Shown: one piece after another, positions 33,741-42,903 of the stretch
Layout: each line of letters begins with the position of its first letter
Position numbering within the stretch: the stretch's first letter is position 1
Source of the DNA: G963663365 sp963663365
GTDB taxonomy: Bacteria > Hinthialibacterota > Hinthialibacteria > Hinthialibacterales > G963663365
NCBI GenBank assembly: GCA_963663365.2
Contig: CAXXIH010000008.1
Coordinates: 434,001 to 498,000, forward strand
DNA length: 64,000 bases
Reading direction: 5' to 3'
Translations under genes and position numbers: made by a program
Notes under the pieces: model-generated
Databases searched by the model: none
Told to the model about the DNA's origin: nothing
What the model saw: the letters and a program-made list of their open reading frames with translations, nothing else

Positions 33741-34850
33741 ATGAAGAAACACCTTTTGGTTATGCTAACTTGGCTATTTGTTTTTCCATCATTTTCACAA
33801 GAACTAAGGCTTCCTGGGGTGACCGGACCCTTTCCAGTGGGTACAGTTACGCAACATTGGATTGACATGTCTCGCGAGAACAAATTTACACGTACCGATC
33901 CTAACGACTTTCGTGAGCTGATGGTGCAAATCTGGTACCCGGCGAGCATAGATGTAGGCGACCAAGTGCAAAGGGGGATAGCCGATATGGACATTCTCGG
34001 ACCGGCATTGAGGACATATATTCCTTTAGATTTGGAAAATGTTATGTCTTCTCTTCACTTGAATACGTATCCCGGCGCCCGAATTTCTTCAGAACTGCCT
34101 CGGTTTCCCGTTCTCATCTATTCACATGGCCCGGGAGGGTATAAAAACATGCAAGAATACCTGATGGAGGAGCTGGCCAGCCACGGTTATGTGGTGGTCG
34201 CAATCGATCATACGTATGATGCTGCCGCTGTTCGTTTTCCGGATGGCCATGTTATTCGTGGAGGCCAAAACATTGGAAATGTGCGTTCAAGTGATATTAA
34301 ATTTGTGCTCGACCAACTTGAACGTATCAATACTGGAGATTCCGAAGAGATGTTAAAGGCGAGGTTTCTCACATCCAGGATGGGTGTGATTGGAGTTTCG
34401 AATGATTCCCGGCTGAAAGCAGGCCTCAGTATAGGAATGGGCCTATCTGAATTCGCAGGCCAGAGACTGTCGTTGCCCTACATGGAAATGAGCGAATTTA
34501 CTTCGGCAAGAATGCCTCAAAACACCATACTTGATCGAGGAGGTTACTTTCTTTCAATTCAAAATGCATCTCACCAAGATTTCAACGAGGGTGCATTATA
34601 TTGGACAGTAGCAGGCCTACCGGGAAGGTATCCGCATAGTACGTCAGACGATCCGATTCGCATCACTAGAGTAGAGGCAGATTACGCGATTGCCTTTTTT
34701 GATAAGCACCTCAAAGGCAAAACAGTTCCTTTACTGAACCAAGAATGTGACTACCGAACCAATCCGCACTTCGATTATCCCGAAGTGCTGTTTAGAATTA
34801 TAGGCTCACCACAAAGGAGTGGCATCAGGAGATTTCAATTTTATGAATAA
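33741..34850 (+). CDS. PAF-acetylhydrolase/dienelactone-hydrolase-like protein, probably inactive
   Basis: The start MKKHLLVMLTWLFVFPSFSQ (33741) gives a signal peptide. FRELMVQIWYPASID, PRFPVLIYSHGPGGYKNMQE and LASHGYVVVAIDHTYDAAAV match plasma-type PAF acetylhydrolases. The nucleophile elbow, usually GHSFGGA..., appears as MGVIGVSNDSRLKAG. The Gly-x-Ser start is kept but the following roughly dozen residues before the DSR segment are missing. The His-containing SIQNASHQDFNEGAL stretch is present. The deletion at the elbow makes catalysis doubtful. Confidence 0.68.
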   Translation: MKKHLLVMLTWLFVFPSFSQELRLPGVTGPFPVGTVTQHWIDMSRENKFTRTDPNDFRELMVQIWYPASIDVGDQVQRGIADMDILGPALRTYIPLDLENVMSSLHLNTYPGARISSELPRFPVLIYSHGPGGYKNMQEYLMEELASHGYVVVAIDHTYDAAAVRFPDGHVIRGGQNIGNVRSSDIKFVLDQLERINTGDSEEMLKARFLTSRMGVIGVSNDSRLKAGLSIGMGLSEFAGQRLSLPYMEMSEFTSARMPQNTILDRGGYFLSIQNASHQDFNEGALYWTVAGLPGRYPHSTSDDPIRITRVEADYAIAFFDKHLKGKTVPLLNQECDYRTNPHFDYPEVLFRIIGSPQRSGIRRFQFYE

Positions 34851-34883
34851 GAAAGAGCGAACTTTGCCAAGGATTCTGATTCT

Positions 34884-35257
34884 TTAGCAAACCTGCTCTA
34901 GGTGCGCACCCTGGCCATGGCCGCCCATTTCGCAGCAAGCCAAAGCGACTTCAAAATCAACGGAATAGCGGCTTCCAGAACATTCATGAGCCTCCCTGTC
35001 ATAGCACTTGAGAGTAACCGCAGTGTTTCTGCATAACCATCTTATTTTTAGACGGATAGGTTGTGGTACGATTGGCGCGTGACAACCACACACTGATCTT
35101 TGCCAAGGTATTCAAAAAAAGACACTGCGAAATCAAGATCAGAGACAGACCACGTGTTAATAGAGCCTCCAATCCCAAATGACGACAGGCTCCGTTCCAA
35201 CTTGAAAACTCCATATCCTTTCATTATTGGATGGATTGGAATCAGTGGGTGAAACAT
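34884..35257 (-). pseudogene. Possible decayed gene in intergenic region
   Basis: Two overlapping minus-strand frames, one ending ...VSDLDFAVSFFEYLGKDQ and stopping at 35048, the other continuing ...NTAVTLKCYDREAHECSGS to 34884, look like pieces of one frameshifted protein. I do not recognise it, and the evidence is only amino acid composition. The rest of 34851-35462 holds a C10 tract and no other gene. Confidence 0.25.
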
Positions 35258-35414
35258 CTTCGATCAATCCACTAAAATGATACTCAACTTCCAACTTCGG
35301 CAGGGGATTGCCCCATAGGAGAGCCGAAGCATAAAAGTATAATGGCCAAAGATCACAATCGGGTCTCCAATGTAGGCATGTCGCTCAGACTGCCTGTTTC
35401 AGAGGAGAACAACA

Positions 35415-35424
35415 CCCCCCCCCC
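35415..35424. repeat. Homopolymeric C10 tract upstream of a pseudopilin gene
   Basis: Ten consecutive C lie 39 bases before the ATG at 35463. Such tracts vary in length by slipped-strand pairing and can alter promoter spacing. Confidence 0.8.
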
Positions 35425-35462
35425 GATCAAATCAAGATACTTTTAAGAAAGGAGAGGGAAAC

Positions 35463-36071
35463 ATGAATCGATGCGGTTTTACACTGATTGAACTATTGAT
35501 CGTGGTTGCCATCATCGGGATTCTAGCCGCGATTGCGGTTCCAAATTTTTTGAATGCACAGGTCAGGGCGAAGGTGGCAAGGGTTTTCGCGGATATAAAG
35601 GCGTTATCGACCGCGATGGATATGTACGGCCTTGATCATAACAACGAGTATCCTTACACAAATACAACTAATGTTACTGAGGTTAAGCCATTCAACCGAT
35701 TGACGACCCCAATTGCTTATATGAGCTCCTTACCACAACGAGATCCGTTTTTGCCCGAAGCGGATTATCTCCTCAATGGAGCCGGTGTGTCTGAAGATGG
35801 TTGGTATGCTCCATACTGGTTGGTTACTTTCCCACGTCCTACATATTATGGGCATGACGTTTTGGACCAGGGGATGTATGCTGTGGGACCTCTCCGCTAT
35901 TTTATTGCCAGCGTGGGGCCGGATGGGATTTTCGGTCCATCCAAGCATAGCTGGGGACATTACTGGGTACCGTATGACGGTACGAACGGGCTCCGGAGTC
36001 TTGGAGAAATATTCGCGTACGGGCCGGGAGGAACCCTCTCAGATCAGGTGGTTCACAATAATATACCATAA
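35463..36071 (+). CDS. Type II secretion-like pseudopilin
   Basis: AAAGGAGAGGGAAAC precedes ATG at 35463. The product starts MNRCGFTLIELLIVVAIIGI with AVPNFLNAQVRAKVARVFAD, TPIAYMSSLPQRDPFLPE and the C-terminal GPLRYFIASVGPDGIFGP and PYDGTNGLRSLGEIFAYGP. It has the same architecture as the genes at 3807 and 58817, with about 200 residues. It stands alone, with no GspD/E/F genes nearby. Confidence 0.9.
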   Translation: MNRCGFTLIELLIVVAIIGILAAIAVPNFLNAQVRAKVARVFADIKALSTAMDMYGLDHNNEYPYTNTTNVTEVKPFNRLTTPIAYMSSLPQRDPFLPEADYLLNGAGVSEDGWYAPYWLVTFPRPTYYGHDVLDQGMYAVGPLRYFIASVGPDGIFGPSKHSWGHYWVPYDGTNGLRSLGEIFAYGPGGTLSDQVVHNNIP

Positions 36072-36316
36072 ATGTCGGCGCGAAAGCCAGAATTTCAAGT
36101 TCTGCTCTGCCACTAGGGACACCGCAGGTCCAAAATCCCGCCCTACGATAAATTGGACCACAAATGCTTTAAGGACTGATAATTTAAAATAATTCTACAT
36201 CCATGAAAAATGTACATTCGAGGGTTTTGGAGATTGAAGTGGAAAATCCAAAACCTCCAAAATGCACAGAATTTCTTGGCGCTAGAAAATGATGTCCAAA
36301 ATGGAATCCCGGCCAA

Positions 36317-36634
36317 TCACAGCCTCCCGCCCCTCCTGACAGCCAGATCAACTCCGCCGCAAATCCCCCACCGTTCCGGGTTCCGGTTCCTAAGCCAAAA
36401 GACCTGCGCACGCACATCGCCGGGAATGTGATCGGTTTCCTTCAGTTTGATCTTGCCTTTGGGTCAGTGGGTACGGGTCTTCGTCACCTCGTATCCCAGG
36501 GCGCGTTGGAGCAGGCTTTTCTCCACCGTGTCCTCATCAAAGTCCCAATTCCACAAAGGGCCAGGACTAAAAGCACGAATACGCTGAAATAGACGAAACT
36601 GTCCTGCCGCGATCTCGTAGATGTCCAAATCCAT
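36317..36634 (-). pseudogene. Relic of a phage terminase small-subunit-like gene with in-frame TGA
   Basis: From ATG at 36634 (preceded by AGGAAA) the frame reads MDLDIYEIAAGQFRLFQRIR, then PLWNWDFDEDTVEKSLLQRA and LGYEVTKTRTH, stops at TGA 36464-36466, and continues in frame PKGKIKLKETDHIPGDVRAQ, VFWLRNRNPERWG. The pair VEKSLLxRALGYE and DxxAQxFWLxNRxPERW is characteristic of terminase small subunits. The TGA, a mutated Arg or Trp codon, marks it as broken. The rest of 36072-37437 shows only a short hairpin and a WD40 relic. Confidence 0.55.
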
Positions 36635-37141
36635 CGCTAATTTCCTGAGTTAACCAGTGAAATCGAAGACTCTCTGTGGTGGCTGCGCCTCTATTGTCAG
36701 TCAAATACTTGTTTTTGATGAAGTTATGAAAAGCTAACTACAATCGATGCAAAGGTTTTTCGTCATGCCCGATGGGTAACATATCAAGCGTTTGAGGTGG
36801 CGAACTGAAAGACATGTTCGAAGGTATTGTGGCACGGATCATATAACTTCAACCCACACCGGGATAACATCAAGTGATAATGGTTATCAGATCATCCATT
36901 GACACTTGATCAGCAAGATACATATGTTCCTTTTTGGCACAGACTTGTTATATGCCACTATCCCACAATTATTCACGAAGGTGATTGACACCCTGTGAAA
37001 CTGTCAGGCGAACATCAGACCAACGCTAACGGCGTATGATCCGCTTCCACGGAGTCCACGTTTGCACATACACCTATCTTTGTCAGATAGTCTTTCCGAC
37101 ATGTAGGTGCCCACTCCTGGTCAAAAGCTATCTAGCGGAAT

Positions 37142-37167
37142 CTGGCGGACTTTGCTTTGTCCGCCAG
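37142..37167. repeat. 9-bp perfect stem-loop
   Basis: CTGGCGGAC (37142-37150) and GTCCGCCAG (37159-37167) with an 8-base loop, in an intergenic stretch without other genes. No T run follows. Confidence 0.5.
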
Positions 37168-37192
37168 TATCTAGAATTTCAGAACCTCTTGA

Positions 37193-37483
37193 CTATGGGA
37201 TGCAGCGACAACCAGGGGACTCCAAATATTCACCGAACATCGCGGGAGCGTTTATTCTGTGGCTTTTGCATTTGATGGTTCACAGTTTGTAACCGGCGGT
37301 GGAGATGGTATCGCGAAGCTATGGGATCAGGCGGCATGTTTCAACAGCCAAAAGATAGGTGATAATCAGAATGGCTCAGGTCTAAATGTTCCTGCAAAAA
37401 AAGTCCAGCCGTTTCCAGCCAGACTTTCCCTCACATATCAGTTCAGCATCGCTAACACCGATCCCCCCACTCGTTGTAAGTGA
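37193..37483 (+). pseudogene. WD40-repeat relic
   Basis: The frame from 37193 reads LWDAATTRGLQIFTEHRGSV, then YSVAFAFDGSQFVTGGGDGI and AKLWDQAACFN. This is the end of one WD40 blade and one complete blade (H.g.VysVaFs.DGs.fvtGgGDg.aKLWD). Nothing before or after continues the series, so it is a fragment of a larger propeller gene. Its end overlaps the DUF932 gene on the opposite strand. Confidence 0.6.
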
Positions 37484-38367
37484 TAGGATTCATCGGCGCT
37501 AAGGCGATTGTCTTGAGCAGCCCGCGTGTACGTATTGACGATGTGGAACATTCGATCCCCAGCCTCTTGTGGCCAGGCCCAATCGACGGCATCAATCTCT
37601 TTCTTGCCCAGGTGATACTGCTTGTTGAAAGATTTCAACGTCAGCGGAGGATCATCCACCGGACTTTCGGTCGAGACCGTCCATTGGTCACGTTGCCGGT
37701 TCACATCGTTGGATACTCTTTCGAGCGTACGCGGAAACTCATCCAGAATACGATTGGATACATGCCGGTAGGATGCGTCTACAGAGGTTCTCGAAACCAT
37801 CCCGTTCGTACACACTAATCTCAATATGAAAGCAGATAGCGTAAGCGAAGACATGCCGACTTCCGAATTGGCAATGGAAATCCCAGGGCGCATTTCATCA
37901 CCGGGTTTGGGGCAGAAACTCTGCTCGGGATTGGGAATATTCAGAAACAGCAGTTCGTCATCGAGTCGGCACTGTACGGGCGTATCCGAACCAAAACCCA
38001 GTTCATCCAACCGATTCATCACCGCCGGATGATCAATGGGCTTGTAGCGTGGCGTAAAGACCGCCCGGACTTTATCGCCGTCAAACCGGAAGAAGAGTTT
38101 TTCGTTCTTTTCCTCAGCCATCCAACGATTCAGATTGGCCGCTTGCAGTTCGGGGTCACACCGTTGCAAATAGGGATAGGGGATTCCTAGACGGCAAGCG
38201 ATTTCCCGTTGGGCTACAGGTTTCAGCGGATAAGTGTTGTTGCCAAGATGGACCGTTTCAATACCGTCGAACATGATGCCTTCCACTGGAACGAAATCGT
38301 CCCAATGATTCTGAGCCAGTTGATCGACGCGTTCCCGGACTTTTCCCAAGGTGGTTAGATCAGGCAT
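37438..38367 (-). CDS. DUF932-family phage/plasmid protein
   Basis: AAGGAGGTGGCCC precedes ATG at 38367 (MPDLTTLGKVRERVDQLAQN). The 309-residue protein has FRFDGDKVRAVFTPRYKPID, LDDELLFLNIPNPEQSFCPK, GISIANSEVGMSSLTLSAFI and LRLVCTNGMVSR, the core of DUF932 (phage/plasmid-like protein TIGR03299 type). These are found with recombination and anti-restriction genes of mobile elements, and their biochemical role is not established. It is the last gene of the minus-strand cassette and overlaps its upstream neighbour by 8 bases. Confidence 0.8.
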   Translation of the reverse strand: MPDLTTLGKVRERVDQLAQNHWDDFVPVEGIMFDGIETVHLGNNTYPLKPVAQREIACRLGIPYPYLQRCDPELQAANLNRWMAEEKNEKLFFRFDGDKVRAVFTPRYKPIDHPAVMNRLDELGFGSDTPVQCRLDDELLFLNIPNPEQSFCPKPGDEMRPGISIANSEVGMSSLTLSAFILRLVCTNGMVSRTSVDASYRHVSNRILDEFPRTLERVSNDVNRQRDQWTVSTESPVDDPPLTLKSFNKQYHLGKKEIDAVDWAWPQEAGDRMFHIVNTYTRAAQDNRLSADESYHLQRVGGSVLAMLN

Positions 38368-38899
38368 GGGCCACCTCCTTCTCCTTGGATACGACGTTAA
38401 CGACGTTTTTATCCTCCTTGCCAGTCTCAACACATTGCGGTGCGCCCAAATCGAGCAGGACCACACTGACCGGCAGGCTGATGGTGGGATACAGTGCCTC
38501 GACTTCACTACGGACTAACTCTACCTGCTCTCCGAGGGGGCTCTTGTCGCTACGATACCCATTCAAGAGCAAGATCCCGGCATCGACCAATCCTTTGTCA
38601 CAACCTACTTGGAGACGGAATAAACCTTCCAGAATCCACTCATACACTGAAAGATTGGCTTCGATGGCAATACGGTTACGCAGCCCTTTGAACTGATACC
38701 GCCGGCCCTCGAGGATGGTCAGATTACCGTTGTCTCTCCAGCCCATCTCATCCAAAGCCTGTTTGAGGATCGTGCCCCGGTAGAAGCGTTCTTTTAGGCT
38801 GCTCTCAATATAGGCCAGTATCTCGTTGACCTCCTTGTGCATTTTCTTTTTCTTGAGGATGCCTTCGACACCCCGGAAATGGATAACTTCAAATGGCAT
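38360..38899 (-). CDS. Hypothetical protein resembling BglII-type restriction endonuclease fold
   Basis: AAAGGAGGTAATCCCT precedes ATG at 38899. The 179-residue protein begins MPFEVIHFRGVEGILKKKKM and contains GTILKQALDEMGWRDNGNLT, then FKGLRNRIAIEANLSVYEWI, CDKGLVDAGILLLNGYR and EALYPTISLPVSVVLLDLG. The order (E...W...K..rIAiE....D.GILl..G.RSD....P..V.llD) resembles BglII/BstYI-type nuclease domains carried by plasmids. Without structural comparison it remains tentative. It overlaps the DUF932 gene. Confidence 0.5.
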   Translation of the reverse strand: MPFEVIHFRGVEGILKKKKMHKEVNEILAYIESSLKERFYRGTILKQALDEMGWRDNGNLTILEGRRYQFKGLRNRIAIEANLSVYEWILEGLFRLQVGCDKGLVDAGILLLNGYRSDKSPLGEQVELVRSEVEALYPTISLPVSVVLLDLGAPQCVETGKEDKNVVNVVSKEKEVAHA

Positions 38900-38951
38900 A
38901 GGGATTACCTCCTTTGGTTTTTATCTTGAAATGGTTTTGGGATTGTTGTTT

Positions 38952-40784
38952 TTAGGCTTGCCTAATCTCATCCAGAAAGATGGATTTGGCGGATGGCTGG
39001 CCCAGGTACATGTGCGAATGGCTCAAATAAAGCCTCTGCATGGCCCGGGAAATGCCTACGAAGCAAATTCTACGTTCTTCCTCTAGATCGCCCTTCTTGC
39101 TGGGTAAAATGCCCTCTACGAGGCCGATTACGAACACCACGGGAAACTCCAATCCTTTGGCTTTATGGATGGTCATGAGCCGTACCCCGTCTTTATCATC
39201 ACCGGTAGGAGTGTCTTCAAAGGTCTCAGCATATTCCAAGAAGGATTGCAGATCGTCAAACTTGGCCGCTGATAGTTCCAGCTGATTGAGATTCTCGATT
39301 TTGACATCATCGGGCTGGGGGACATCATCCTCAGATACGTATTCGTCATAATCCAAAACCTGACGCAGCATCTGAATGATTTGTACCGGTCCCAAAGTTG
39401 GAGCGTTTTCAATCAGCGGATCCACGATACGGAGAAATTCTACGATGTTGTGACGAACATAGGGGCGATTGGTGGGAAAGGTCTTGAGGGCGGAATAGAG
39501 GTGCAGGCCTTCTTCTACGGCATAGGCCCGTAAGTCTTCGAGAAACCGTTTACCCAGATACCGGTTGGGAATGTTGATGATCTCCTCGAGGGCTTCATCA
39601 CAGTCTGGATTGTGGATGACCCGCAGATACTCCATGAGCCATTTCACTTCCCGGCGCTGATAGAAGTTCAATCCGTTTTCGATCAAATACGGCACCTTCT
39701 GCTGGGAGAAACATTCCTCGATCAGCCGGGATTGAAAGTTTGCCCGGTAGAGCACAGCGATGTCTTTGTAGTCGTATTCAGATTCAGACACCAAATACTG
39801 AAGTTCGCGGCATACCTGAAAAGCCTCATCTTCTTCAGACGTACATTCCAGAACCACGATTTCCTCTCCGGGTGGATTCTGAGTGGTCAGCGTCTTTTCG
39901 ATCTTACGTACGTTGTGATCGATCAGATTCTGGCAGGCTTTAAGAATCTCAGGAGTGGAACGGTAGTTTTCGTTCAGCACATAGAAATCACAATCCGGAA
40001 AGTTGTCTTGAAAGTTGAGCAGATTACCAACACTGGCTCCATTAAACGCATAGATGGACTGCCAATCGTCTCCGCAGACCCACAAACTGGAACCATTGGG
40101 CTTTTCAGGCAATAGCAACCGTACGACTTCCATCTGGGCGGGATTGGTGTCTTGGAATTCATCTACAAGCAGATGTTGGAATGAAGAACGGTACTTATCC
40201 CGGATCGTCTCATCGATGTGAAGCAGATTGCAGACTTCGAGTAGTAGATCATCGAAATCGAACATCAGCTTCTTTGCTTTGCGGGACTCGTATTCCTCCA
40301 CAACATCTGCCACCTGCTGCATGGTCTTATCGCCTTCATACAAGACTCGGAAATCGGATGAGGAAACCATATTGTTCTTAGCCAGGCTGATTTCCCGCAT
40401 CACCATTCCCAGAGATAGATTGGACAATCCCAAATCCCGGAGAATCTGCTGCAGGAAACGGTATTGGTGGCGTCCGCACAATAGATCGAACTTTGTGCCT
40501 TCACGTTTCAGCACGTGGAAACAGAAACTATGGATCGTATTCAACATTACTCTTTTGGCCAGATCGTCGAGGAGAGGGCCCAGACGGTCCTTCATGGCTT
40601 TGGCTGCGTTCTTTGTAAATGTGAGACCCAAGATACTCTCTGGAGCGATGGCATGTTGTTTTACCAGGTTGCAGATGCGATGGGTCATAGTCAGGGTCTT
40701 ACCGGAACCGGGCACAGCAATCACCACGGCCGTTCCATATAAGAAGTCAGCCGCTTTTTGTTGCTGCTGATTGAGTTCCACCAT
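38952..40784 (-). CDS. UvrD/Rep-family superfamily I DNA helicase
   Basis: The 610-residue protein carries SF1A motifs: VVIAVPGSGKTLTMTHRICN (motif I), ILGLTFTKNAAKAMKDR (Ia), HLLVDEFQDTNPAQMEVV (II), WVCGDDWQSIYAFNGA (III), LNENYRSTPEILKAC (IV), VRLMTIHKAKGLEFPVVFVI (V) and EERRICFVGISRAMQRLYLS (VI). It unwinds DNA 3' to 5' using ATP. At 610 residues it is shorter than UvrD (about 720), mostly at the C-terminus. It starts two bases after the nuclease stop, so nuclease and helicase are coupled, as in RecB/AddAB-like or Cas4-like pairs. Confidence 0.95.
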   Translation of the reverse strand: MVELNQQQQKAADFLYGTAVVIAVPGSGKTLTMTHRICNLVKQHAIAPESILGLTFTKNAAKAMKDRLGPLLDDLAKRVMLNTIHSFCFHVLKREGTKFDLLCGRHQYRFLQQILRDLGLSNLSLGMVMREISLAKNNMVSSSDFRVLYEGDKTMQQVADVVEEYESRKAKKLMFDFDDLLLEVCNLLHIDETIRDKYRSSFQHLLVDEFQDTNPAQMEVVRLLLPEKPNGSSLWVCGDDWQSIYAFNGASVGNLLNFQDNFPDCDFYVLNENYRSTPEILKACQNLIDHNVRKIEKTLTTQNPPGEEIVVLECTSEEDEAFQVCRELQYLVSESEYDYKDIAVLYRANFQSRLIEECFSQQKVPYLIENGLNFYQRREVKWLMEYLRVIHNPDCDEALEEIINIPNRYLGKRFLEDLRAYAVEEGLHLYSALKTFPTNRPYVRHNIVEFLRIVDPLIENAPTLGPVQIIQMLRQVLDYDEYVSEDDVPQPDDVKIENLNQLELSAAKFDDLQSFLEYAETFEDTPTGDDKDGVRLMTIHKAKGLEFPVVFVIGLVEGILPSKKGDLEEERRICFVGISRAMQRLYLSHSHMYLGQPSAKSIFLDEIRQA

Positions 40785-40786
40785 AT

Positions 40787-41602
40787 TCAGGCATCCTCCT
40801 TTCGTTGAAACCAGGAATCACAGTGAGATTTGAAGGAGCAGTAGCCGCACTTCCAGGAGGTATCGTTGGGCACAAAGACGCCTTTCTCGATGCCTTCCCA
40901 GACAGAAATCAGTTTCTTTTCCGCCCGGCGCTCATCCTCTTCGGTACGCACAGTCCAATACTGCTCGAATTTCGGAACTTTGGTTTTGATCAAACAATCG
41001 AAGCGGAGCAGAATATCCCGGTCGGTATATCCGTTTTTCTTCGCCGCCATGTGATAAACCGTCAGCTGAAAGTTCTTATCGATTTCGTCTTTGGAATAAG
41101 CACGGGCGGAAGTTTTGAAGTCGGTAATGATGATATTGCCGTTTTCATCCTCTTCAACAAGATCGATCACACCCACCACCGGGACGGATAATCCCTCGAT
41201 ATTAAATGAAAATGGTTCTTCTATTGCAAGAACCTGGACTCCTACTTCAGGTAATTCGTCCCAGTAAGATATTAAGGAATTGATCCCCAAGTTTAGAATC
41301 GTGTCGAAATTGTCGCCTTTTTTGAATTTTAGGTCAGTGGTTTCGGTATAGGCCTTATGCCATTGCTCGGTAAATTCTTGCAAAAGGTCGTTGCACGAGA
41401 ATTCAGAGCCTTCCATTTTAGCCAGATAGAACGCTTCTAGGGCTTTGTGGATGCATTTACCAAACAACAGAGCGTCGGCTGTATATTCAGATTGAACTTC
41501 ATCGACACGGCCAAAGCGGTAAGCCAGGCCGCACTCGATATAGTCATTGACAGCGGAAGCCGATAAATGAGGCTCCTGCCGCAATTCTTGGATTCCAGTC
41601 AT
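40787..41602 (-). CDS. PD-(D/E)XK (RecB/Cas4-type) nuclease with Fe-S cluster cysteines
   Basis: GGGAGG precedes ATG at 41602 (MTGIQELRQEPHLSASAVND). The 271-residue protein has SAVNDYIECGLAYRFGRVD (first Cys), LLFGKCIHKALEAFY (motif His), VVGVIDLVEEDENGNIIITD plus FKTSAR (D...DxK core) and FQLTVYHMAAKK (QxxxY). The C-terminal WKCGYCSFKSHCDSW, with the N-terminal Cys, makes a four-Cys Fe-S site as in AddB and Cas4. It should cut ssDNA or dsDNA ends together with the adjacent helicase. Confidence 0.9.
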   Translation of the reverse strand: MTGIQELRQEPHLSASAVNDYIECGLAYRFGRVDEVQSEYTADALLFGKCIHKALEAFYLAKMEGSEFSCNDLLQEFTEQWHKAYTETTDLKFKKGDNFDTILNLGINSLISYWDELPEVGVQVLAIEEPFSFNIEGLSVPVVGVIDLVEEDENGNIIITDFKTSARAYSKDEIDKNFQLTVYHMAAKKNGYTDRDILLRFDCLIKTKVPKFEQYWTVRTEEDERRAEKKLISVWEGIEKGVFVPNDTSWKCGYCSFKSHCDSWFQRKEDA

Positions 41603-41693
41603 AGGTTTTCCTCCCAAAGGAACACGGGGCAGAGATATTACACTCCACCCCGTGATCCAGCTGATCGGTACATATCTAAGTTGTGGATAAGGA

Positions 41694-42491
41694 TTAAGCG
41701 GATTGTTGCAGGGTACGGATAAAACTAGCAGCATCTTTGGGAGTCAAATCTTCGAGGGCCATACTGTAGGAATCTTGAGCCAGTTTGACCAACTCGTCTT
41801 CGGATAATCCCCGGCGTTTGGCCAGATTGGAGATAGCCCGTTTCTGAGCCTCTGACATTCTGGGACCATCATTACTATTGGCATTGCCATTACCGTTACC
41901 GTTATTATCCGCATTGGCTTTGGAATCGGCTTTGCCAGTCTTTTCAGAAGATTTGGAATCAGATTGCTTGGTCTGGGATTCCTTGGCTTGAGCTTTGTCC
42001 TTACTACCGTTGGAACCATTACCCGGTGCCTTTGGAGAAGCCCGTTTCCTGCCGTTGCCATTACCAGTAATGACATCCTCTTCATCCTTTAGTTCATCCA
42101 AACAGGTGATGCCGATATTGCACATATCCCTCAAACATCTCGCTTTGGCTCGGGTACTGGCCATCCGGATAATATGGGGAGCAATCCGAGGATTCACATT
42201 GTTGGGAGTAGCATCCCCGATATCCGTGAAAGTCTGACCGTCTTTAGAAGTGGCTATGGCTTTGCAGATCGCCATGTTGCCGTTTTCTTTGGTGGGCAAC
42301 TGCACATACTCCACCTCGATTTTATTTAGGCCGTGTTGATGGGCAAGATCCAAGAGTCCCGCATACTGAACGAATTCCTTTCCCTTGATATCCATAATGA
42401 AGCGGTCGTCCAGTTTGGGAATATTTCCATTGCCGGAGATTTGTTCTTGGCTGTCTGCCGGTAATCGATTGGTTGGTGTTGAAGTCGGCAT
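41694..42491 (-). CDS. Putative phage-type recombinase / single-strand annealing-like protein
   Basis: The 265-residue product has an N-terminal domain (FIMDIKGKEFVQYAGLLDLA, VEYVQLPTKENGNMAICKAI, DIGDATPNNVNPRIAPHIIR, MASTRAKARCLRDMCNIGIT) like those annotated as phage recombination or Rad52-related proteins. A disordered low-complexity linker follows (Lys/Ser/Asn/Gly-rich; NGNGNGNANSND), then a C-terminal helical module (SEAQKRAISNLAKRRGLSED) that resembles the ssDNA/hub-binding tail of other annealing proteins. It lies between the SSB and nuclease genes, a typical recombination-cassette order. Confidence 0.65.
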   Translation of the reverse strand: MPTSTPTNRLPADSQEQISGNGNIPKLDDRFIMDIKGKEFVQYAGLLDLAHQHGLNKIEVEYVQLPTKENGNMAICKAIATSKDGQTFTDIGDATPNNVNPRIAPHIIRMASTRAKARCLRDMCNIGITCLDELKDEEDVITGNGNGRKRASPKAPGNGSNGSKDKAQAKESQTKQSDSKSSEKTGKADSKANADNNGNGNGNANSNDGPRMSEAQKRAISNLAKRRGLSEDELVKLAQDSYSMALEDLTPKDAASFIRTLQQSA

Positions 42492-42509
42492 AGATAGTTC
42501 ACTCCTTTC

Positions 42510-42857
42510 TTAGAATGGGATGTCGTCTTCGTCTTGACCGTTTTCAAAGCCTCGTCCATCGGTTTTGATGAACTCCACGGAATTGGCGAGAAGTTTGTAC
42601 GTAGACTTGGGCTCACCGCTGTCTGTAGTCCACTTCTGCTGTTCGAGGGCTCCCACGGCTGTGATTTTTGCGCCCTTATGCAGATACTTTTCACAGACTT
42701 CCGCCAAACGGTTGAAACACGTGACTTTGATCCAAGACGTTTTGTCTTTACCTGATTTAAATGCAAGATTGAGCGTGGCAATTGGATTTCCGTCGTTGCT
42801 GTATTTTACTTCAGGATCAGCGCCCAGATTTCCGGTGAGGATACATAGGTTGGGCAT
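42510..42857 (-). CDS. ssb: Single-stranded DNA-binding protein (cassette copy)
   Basis: GGAGGTAAATCTG precedes ATG at 42857. The 115-residue protein begins MPNLCILTGNLGADPEVKYS with TLNLAFKSGKDKTSWIKVTC, FNRLAEVCEKYLHKGAKITA and ends GQDEDDIPF, the conserved acidic tip that recruits partner proteins. It is thus a full functional-looking SSB, unlike the copy at 12123. It heads the recombination genes of the cassette. Confidence 0.93.
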   Translation of the reverse strand: MPNLCILTGNLGADPEVKYSNDGNPIATLNLAFKSGKDKTSWIKVTCFNRLAEVCEKYLHKGAKITAVGALEQQKWTTDSGEPKSTYKLLANSVEFIKTDGRGFENGQDEDDIPF

Positions 42858-42903
42858 TCAGATTTACCTCCTTCGTTGTGTGTTTTTTAGAAATGGGATT
42901 GGC

